Both the position numbers and the translations under genes were made by a program. From Ammoniphilus resinae (GTDB lineage: Bacteria > Bacillota > Bacilli > Aneurinibacillales > RAOX-1): a DNA stretch of 48,186 nucleotides. Positions within the stretch are counted from its first letter, which is position 1; the number at the start of each line of letters is the position of its first letter. A model generated the notes under the pieces. That model had not been told where the DNA came from. It saw only the letters and a program-made list of their open reading frames with translations, and searched no databases. This document shows positions 43,879 through 48,186 of the stretch, piece after piece. The stretch covers positions 1 to 48,186 of the forward strand of contig NZ_JAGGKT010000024.1 of the NCBI RefSeq assembly GCF_017873965.1, in the 5' to 3' direction.

Positions 43879-44031
43879 TCAAATGGTTAGTGCAAGTCCT
43901 GTACATAACAGGAAAACTAAAAATGCAACGGTGGAAAATGCCAGTCCGAAAACATTGCCTTGTCTTTTCGTCTGTACAATACCGTAGGCAGTGACTAAAG
44001 TAAGTAGAACCAAAATTAAAAGCATCACCAT
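43879..44031 (-). CDS. 50-residue two-span membrane protein, DUF2759-like
   Basis: A 50-codon frame starts with ATG behind GGAGTG (8-base spacing) and ends at a TGA followed by a terminator. The product has two hydrophobic segments (residues 1-18 and 29-50) joined by a short basic turn (QTKRQGN), the layout of small DUF2759/YqgW-type membrane proteins. The family assignment is tentative, but the gene signals are good. Function is unknown. Confidence 0.68.
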   Translation of the reverse strand: MVMLLILVLLTLVTAYGIVQTKRQGNVFGLAFSTVAFLVFLLCTGLALTI

Positions 44032-44153
44032 TACAATCACACTCCTATCTCAATATGTAGATACATGAACCCTAAACACACATATCTATTTTAATGACTT
44101 TATCTCAAAGAGTAAACCATTTTTATTTTTTACTCTTTCCAAAAATATACGAG

Positions 44154-44816
44154 TTATGCCTCATCTTCCTGTAATTCCTTACCGAAAGGGAATTCCACGT
44201 AGTGGTTATCTCCTTTCGTCACCACAGCTTGGCCGCTCGTTAAATCAGTCATCCACTCAACAAAAGTGGAATCCTTGCCTTTGGGGACTAAAACATGGAC
44301 TGTTACAGCATCAGTATAGGCAATTTCTTCGAGGATAACCTCCTGCTGGGAGCGAAGCGCATTTTCTACTTTTCCTAGAAAAGTATAATCAATTCGAATG
44401 CTAAGCCGATCATGAAGTACTCGCTCCACGACCTGTCCCGCCCGCAAAGCTGCAGATGCCCCTTTTCCATATGCGCGGATCAGTCCACCTGCCCCCAGCT
44501 TGATGCCCCCGAAGTACCTGGTAACAACCACGACACAGTCTTTTACGTGATTTTTTTTAAGTACTTCGAGGATTGGCTTTCCTGCGGTTCCACTCGGCTC
44601 CCCATCATCATCAGCCTTCTGGATGTGGTCTGTTTCGCCAATCAGATAAGCGGAGCAGTTATGCGTGGCATCCCAATGTTTTTTCTTGATGCCAGCAATA
44701 AAGGATTGCGCCATTTCTTCTGTTTCCGCCCGCTCAACATAACAGATGAATCTGGATCGATTGATCTCAATTTCCGTTTCCCCATAGCCTTTTATCGTCA
44801 AGTAACGATCTAGCAC
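44154..44816 (-). CDS. yvyE: YvyE (IMPACT/YigZ family)
   Basis: This 220-residue protein is the bacterial member of the IMPACT family. The N-terminal UPF0029 domain shows KSRF-like RSRFICYVERAETEEMAQSFI, KKHWDATHNCSAY, ADDDGEPSGTAGKPILEVL and TRYFGGIKLGAGGLIRAYG; the C-terminal domain is the DUF1949 ferredoxin-like fold. A role near the ribosome or in RNA binding is suspected but not proven. AGGAGG fits the GTG at 44816; the GTG at 44825 overlaps it. Confidence 0.93.
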   Translation of the reverse strand: MLDRYLTIKGYGETEIEINRSRFICYVERAETEEMAQSFIAGIKKKHWDATHNCSAYLIGETDHIQKADDDGEPSGTAGKPILEVLKKNHVKDCVVVVTRYFGGIKLGAGGLIRAYGKGASAALRAGQVVERVLHDRLSIRIDYTFLGKVENALRSQQEVILEEIAYTDAVTVHVLVPKGKDSTFVEWMTDLTSGQAVVTKGDNHYVEFPFGKELQEDEA

Positions 44817-44882
44817 ATCCGTCACCTCCTATTTCCCTCATTATAACAAATCTCTTTGGATTCTTTTAGGAATAGAAAGGAT

Positions 44883-46784
44883 TTATGTATTCAAGAGTGC
44901 CTGCAATTCTTTTAAGGTCTCCTCAAATCCCTTTAATGCCTGCTTAACAACGCGCGGTGAAGTCATATCAATCCCGGCATCCTTCAATACCTCGATGGGA
45001 TCCTTCGAATCACCGGCAGATAAAAATTTCTTGATATAGTCGTTCACCGCCGGCTCCCCATCATCAATGATCCTTTGGGCAAATGCATTCGCTGCGGCGA
45101 AGCCTGTCGCATACTGATATACATAGTAATTTCGATAAAAATGTGGGATTCGCGCCCAACCAAGTGAGGCAAAATGGTCAACTAGAAGACTTTCTCCATA
45201 ATATTTCCGCATCAGATCGCCATAGATGGTACTGAGAGTGTCTGCAGTTAAAGCTTCTCCTTGTTCTGCCTTAACATGAATGGCTTTCTCAAATTCCGCG
45301 AACATGGTTTGTAGAAACAAGGTCCCCATATAATCCTCTAAGCGTTGATTCAAAATGGAGATTTTTTCTTCCTTTGTCTTTGCCTGCCGATACATTTCTC
45401 TGAACAATAAGGCCTCATTCGTTGTCGAAGCCACCTCTGCCGTAAAGATTGGATAACTTGCATACAGATAATCCTGGCTTCGGTTAGAGAAGTAAGAATG
45501 ACCGGCATGGCCTAATTCGTGGGCGATTGTAAAAATATCGTCCATATCCCCTTGATAGTTCAAAAGGATGTATGGATGACTGTCATAAGCCCCCCACTGA
45601 TAGGCCCCTGTCCTTTTCCCTTTTGTATAATAGACATCCATCCATCTTTCCTGAAAAGCTCGACCTAATAGCTGAGAATATTCCTCTCCAAGGACTGCCA
45701 AACCGTTTTTCACCATCTCAGTGGCTTTATCATAGGGTATATACGTTGTGTTTTCCGTTTGATTAAATCCCCTATATAGGTCATACAAATGCATTTCTTT
45801 CAATCCTGCAGCTTCCTTTTTCAGAGTGATATACTGATGAAGAAGAGGTAATTGCTTATGGATTGTTGAAATCAAATTATCATAGACAGAACTTGGAATA
45901 TTGTTCGCTTCCAGGCTTGCATCTAAGGATGAAGGATATTTTCTCACATCAGAATAAAAGATGTTTTTCTTCACTTCAGATTGCAATATCTGGGCAAATG
46001 TATCTTTGAACTGGTCCACTGTCTTGTAGTAAGCATCATAGGCTTTTTTTCGAACTTCCCGATTATTGCTTTTTATATAGCTGCCATAATTGGCTGGCGT
46101 TAGTTTGACTTCTTTACCTGTCTCATCCTTTATCGTAGGGTAGATCATATCTTTCGTCAGCATCCCAAAAATACTTTCCGGTGCATTTGCAATGGAGCTG
46201 CTTTTAGCCAGTACCTGCTCCATCTCTTTAGGAAGGGTATGCTCCCTGTCACGAATTTGGACGCTAATCCAACGTTGGTATTTTTCCATCTCCGGTTGCT
46301 TCATAAATTGCTGCAGCTTTTCCCCCGGAATTTGCAAAAGCTCAGGGATAAAAAAGGATATTTTTTCCCCTACCTTCATGGACAAGTCATCTACCTGATT
46401 CGACATTGCCTGGTAGTCCGGGTTGGATTTATTCGTATCAAGAGAGAGCTTTGCATAAGCATACACTTTTTCAAAGGTGCGATTTAAAGCTGTATAAATT
46501 TCTAAGGATTTCTTCAGGTGTTCTGCACCTTGACCTAGTTTCCCTGCCTGGTTTCCCAGCTGTGCTGCCAATTTCTCAACTTTTCGAATGTCCTCTTCCC
46601 AAGTCTTCTTGTCTTCATAAAGATCTTTCATTTGCCATTTGTACTGCTCAGGTATCTGTCCACGACTTTCATAGTGCGGCCTCTTTGCTTCACCGTTTTC
46701 TTTTCCAAAGCCTGAAGTTGTTATGAAGGTTGTTAAACAGATTGAAACGAGAAGCATCATGAAGATTTTACCTTTATTCTGCAA
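44883..46784 (-). CDS. pepF: Oligoendopeptidase F with signal peptide
   Basis: This 633-residue M3B zinc metallopeptidase cleaves peptides of medium length. The active-site motif is AHELGHAGHS (H422, E423, H426), with the third ligand Glu in FTAEVASTTNEALLF about 25 residues on. Unlike the usual cytoplasmic PepF, the protein starts with a basic head and a hydrophobic stretch at about residues 8-24, followed by TTSGFGKEN, which looks like a Sec signal peptide. It is therefore probably exported. The start is TTG at 46784 with GGAGG 8 bases upstream. It is a single gene. Cleavage site and location are inferred. Confidence 0.9.
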   Translation of the reverse strand: MQNKGKIFMMLLVSICLTTFITTSGFGKENGEAKRPHYESRGQIPEQYKWQMKDLYEDKKTWEEDIRKVEKLAAQLGNQAGKLGQGAEHLKKSLEIYTALNRTFEKVYAYAKLSLDTNKSNPDYQAMSNQVDDLSMKVGEKISFFIPELLQIPGEKLQQFMKQPEMEKYQRWISVQIRDREHTLPKEMEQVLAKSSSIANAPESIFGMLTKDMIYPTIKDETGKEVKLTPANYGSYIKSNNREVRKKAYDAYYKTVDQFKDTFAQILQSEVKKNIFYSDVRKYPSSLDASLEANNIPSSVYDNLISTIHKQLPLLHQYITLKKEAAGLKEMHLYDLYRGFNQTENTTYIPYDKATEMVKNGLAVLGEEYSQLLGRAFQERWMDVYYTKGKRTGAYQWGAYDSHPYILLNYQGDMDDIFTIAHELGHAGHSYFSNRSQDYLYASYPIFTAEVASTTNEALLFREMYRQAKTKEEKISILNQRLEDYMGTLFLQTMFAEFEKAIHVKAEQGEALTADTLSTIYGDLMRKYYGESLLVDHFASLGWARIPHFYRNYYVYQYATGFAAANAFAQRIIDDGEPAVNDYIKKFLSAGDSKDPIEVLKDAGIDMTSPRVVKQALKGFEETLKELQALLNT

Positions 46785-46819
46785 AACATGGTCCTCCTTC
46801 TATTTTTATGGTTGTTAGC

Positions 46820-46848
46820 TTGGATTTGGAATTTACGTGATATATAAT
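46820..46848 (+). promoter_or_regulatory. Sigma-A-type promoter of the ASCH gene
   Basis: TTGGAT and TATAAT are 17 bases apart, about 40 bases upstream of the ASCH start. Confidence 0.6.
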
Positions 46849-46889
46849 AAGAAAAGACATTTTCGAAATGCAAGGAAAGGGGAATCACC

Positions 46890-47222
46890 ATGTCTCAAAC
46901 GCTACCACCTAAAACCTGTTCCATCGAACGTATGGTTACAATGGATCAGGATGTACAACTCGTCCTAGAAGGTAAGAAAACAGCCACTCGCCGTAATGGA
47001 CGTTATGCCGATCCTGGCGAAGTGATGGAGCTTGATGGTCGTAAATTTGAAGTGACTAAAGTTTATCAGCAATCTCTTGGAGAAATGACTGATGAAGATG
47101 CCCAAAAAGAGGGGTATACTTCAATGGAAGATTATAAAAATTATATTTTGTCACTCCATCCAGGAATGCCGTTTTTACCGCACATGACCGTTTGGGTTCA
47201 TGAATTTAATGAAGTGAAATAA
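46890..47222 (+). CDS. ASCH-domain protein
   Basis: This 110-residue protein resembles the ASCH domain, a PUA-related fold that binds RNA or modified nucleosides. Segments are SIERMVTMDQDVQLVLEGKKTATRR, where the GKKTATRR motif is diagnostic, then VMELDGRKFEVTKVYQQSLGEMTDEDA and MTVWVHEFNEV. The Lys of GKK and the Thr/Arg of TATRR line the proposed binding cleft. Substrate is unknown. A GGAAAGGGG site precedes the ATG. It has its own promoter and terminator. Confidence 0.8.
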   Translation: MSQTLPPKTCSIERMVTMDQDVQLVLEGKKTATRRNGRYADPGEVMELDGRKFEVTKVYQQSLGEMTDEDAQKEGYTSMEDYKNYILSLHPGMPFLPHMTVWVHEFNEVK

Positions 47223-47248
47223 AAGTAGAGCTATTGCTCTACTTTTTG
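47221..47248 (+). terminator. Terminator of the ASCH gene
   Basis: AAAAGTAGAGC pairs perfectly with GCTCTACTTTT around TATT, followed by a T-run. It starts in the stop codon of the gene. Confidence 0.88.
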
Positions 47249-47327
47249 TTTTTGTACCTCATATTCCCGATTCCCTTCTTCCTTCTCCATTCTAATATGT
47301 ACGGTTGTCTGCCATTTTAATACAGAA

Positions 47328-47362
47328 TGAAAAAAGGTTTCCCCATCACATTGGAGAAACCT
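47328..47362 (-). terminator. Terminator of the CoA-type Nudix gene
   Basis: AGGTTTC pairs with GAAACCT and CC with GG across one bulged base; a T-run follows on the minus strand. Confidence 0.75.
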
Positions 47363-47370
47363 AAACATAT

Positions 47371-47991
47371 CTAATCCAATTGCTTTTTCAGTTTTTCCAG
47401 AAAGTCATGAAGAATCCTCGCTGTAATCCCCCAAATCACTTTGTCCCTGTAACGGTAAAAATACTCTGGAATTTGCGCTTTTCTCCATTTGTAGTACTTA
47501 CCATTGGGAATTAAATCAAACGGAAAATCCTCTGGAGGCTTCATTTCAATTGGCACAAGATGTAAATCAGGTTGATTGTCGACCAGAAATTCAAGCGGCA
47601 CCGTAAACAATTCTGCTACCTCATCCGGATCGGGATGGAGTGGGGTTCCTTCTTTTAAAAGGGACAAATAAGGATAAATAATCGTATGTGGGGTGACAAA
47701 CACATCTAATTGGCCGATGATTTCCAGATCATTGGCACTTACCCCAAGCTCCTCACAGGTTTCACGAATCGCAGCGGCTTCTTCATTGAGATCTTCCTCT
47801 TCGATTCGCCCACCCGGAAAACAGATTTCACCCGGTTGATGCCTTAATTTGTGACCTCTTACTTCAAACAATACAGACAGTCCATCATTTTCCTTGATTA
47901 AAGAAAGCATCACGGAAGCCCTTCGAACGTCACCCTGTCCTAGAATACGAGGTGTTCGATTTTTATAGACGGCTTCAATTTCCCTCAGCAT
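47371..47991 (-). CDS. Nudix hydrolase, CoA pyrophosphatase type
   Basis: This 206-residue protein has a Nudix box (GGRIEEEDLNEEAAAIRETCEELGV) and, before it, EVRGHKLRHQPGEICFPGG, matching the UPF0035 extension of the CoA-diphosphohydrolase group (NudL/YeaB). It would cleave CoA or its derivatives to phosphopantetheine and 3',5'-ADP; substrate is inferred from that extension. The ATG at 47991 has AAGGGG at good spacing, while a GTG three codons earlier overlaps the site. It is a single gene. Confidence 0.85.
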   Translation of the reverse strand: MLREIEAVYKNRTPRILGQGDVRRASVMLSLIKENDGLSVLFEVRGHKLRHQPGEICFPGGRIEEEDLNEEAAAIRETCEELGVSANDLEIIGQLDVFVTPHTIIYPYLSLLKEGTPLHPDPDEVAELFTVPLEFLVDNQPDLHLVPIEMKPPEDFPFDLIPNGKYYKWRKAQIPEYFYRYRDKVIWGITARILHDFLEKLKKQLD

Positions 47992-48000
47992 AAAAAACAC

Positions 48001-48186
48001 CCCTTCACCCAGATTCTTCCTCTATCATACCCTTTTCTGGGAAAAGCTTCAATTGATCGGTGTATGGAGCGTGATCGAATATGGTCGGCGAAATAGTTAC
48101 AATGAACGAAACCGACTACCACAATGTTTTACGTAGGTTGAATTTGGAAATGACTGAGATAGTTTAAAAACCCAGCAAAACCAAAA
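48001..48186. other. Window end without a clear gene
   Basis: The stretch upstream of the Nudix gene holds a TCAATTGA palindrome (48049-48056). It also holds a 28-codon open frame (48081-48167, plus strand) lacking a convincing ribosome-binding site. Nothing else is supported. Confidence 0.4.

Noticed and set aside
48081-48167. 28-codon open frame at the window end
   Set aside because: The only GGAG-like site is about 12 bases upstream, the peptide has no membrane or domain feature, and the region may be promoter DNA of the divergent Nudix gene.

Overview
The window reads as chromosomal DNA of a spore-forming Bacillales bacterium (Bacillaceae or a close relative). Nearly every gene has a recognisable Bacillus-type counterpart, ribosome-binding sites are strong GGAGG types, TTG and GTG starts are common, and several genes are sporulation-specific (yutH, lytH, yunB, a YhcN/YlaJ-type lipoprotein, two CotF-like coat proteins). 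The order follows the B. subtilis yut-yun-yur-yus neighbourhood in compressed form, with foreign-looking insertions. I saw no tRNA, rRNA, insertion sequence, prophage or CRISPR array. Calls rest on remembered family motifs, not on database searches.

Layout. 0.1-7.4 kb: small redox and Fe-S proteins (YuzB, YuzD, NfuA-type YutI), YutH, a YtkD-like Nudix enzyme, two HAD proteins, a SufR-like Fe-S-sensing regulator, YutE, YutD and a sporulation lipoprotein. 7.5-11.2 kb: lipoyl synthase lipA, then a LOR/SDH-type (TIGR00300) ornithine-cyclodeaminase candidate co-directional with larE, facing a stand-alone LarC C-terminal domain. 11.3-14.4 kb: lytH, yunB, dfrA-thyA. 14.4-17.7 kb: a repeat-rich spacer followed by a lysine catabolic pair (allysine dehydrogenase and lysine 6-dehydrogenase). 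17.7-25.1 kb: yunC, a DUF6154 protein, yunD and the complete sufCDSUB operon. 25.4-29.1 kb: a frameshifted pterin carbinolamine dehydratase, phenylalanine hydroxylase and pckA. 29.3-34.4 kb: sigI-rsgI, a zinc-binding protein, yusG-gcvH, a DUF2797 protein and an orphan ABC ATPase. 34.4-41.2 kb: an MFS transporter, ctaB, and a T-box-controlled proB-proA-proC operon ending in a P-loop/Asp23-like fusion. 41.3-48.2 kb: CotF-like coat proteins, YusU, YfhH, ispH, a DUF2759-like peptide, yvyE, an exported PepF, an ASCH protein and a CoA-pyrophosphatase-type Nudix protein.

Functional threads. Fe-S cluster assembly (suf, NfuA, SufR-like regulator) supplies enzymes encoded in the same window (LipA, IspH, possibly LarE). 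LipA lipoylates GcvH. Amino-acid metabolism is dense: proline from glutamate (proBAC) and possibly from ornithine (TIGR00300), lysine to aminoadipate, and phenylalanine to tyrosine. The most unusual points are the phhB frameshift at a T-run directly before a stop codon, the likely non-AUG start of the hydroxylase, the isolated LarC2 domain next to larE, the ATPase-Asp23 fusion in the proline operon, the SufR-like protein together with a repeated sequence in the suf leader, and two unlisted membrane peptides of 33 and 50 residues.
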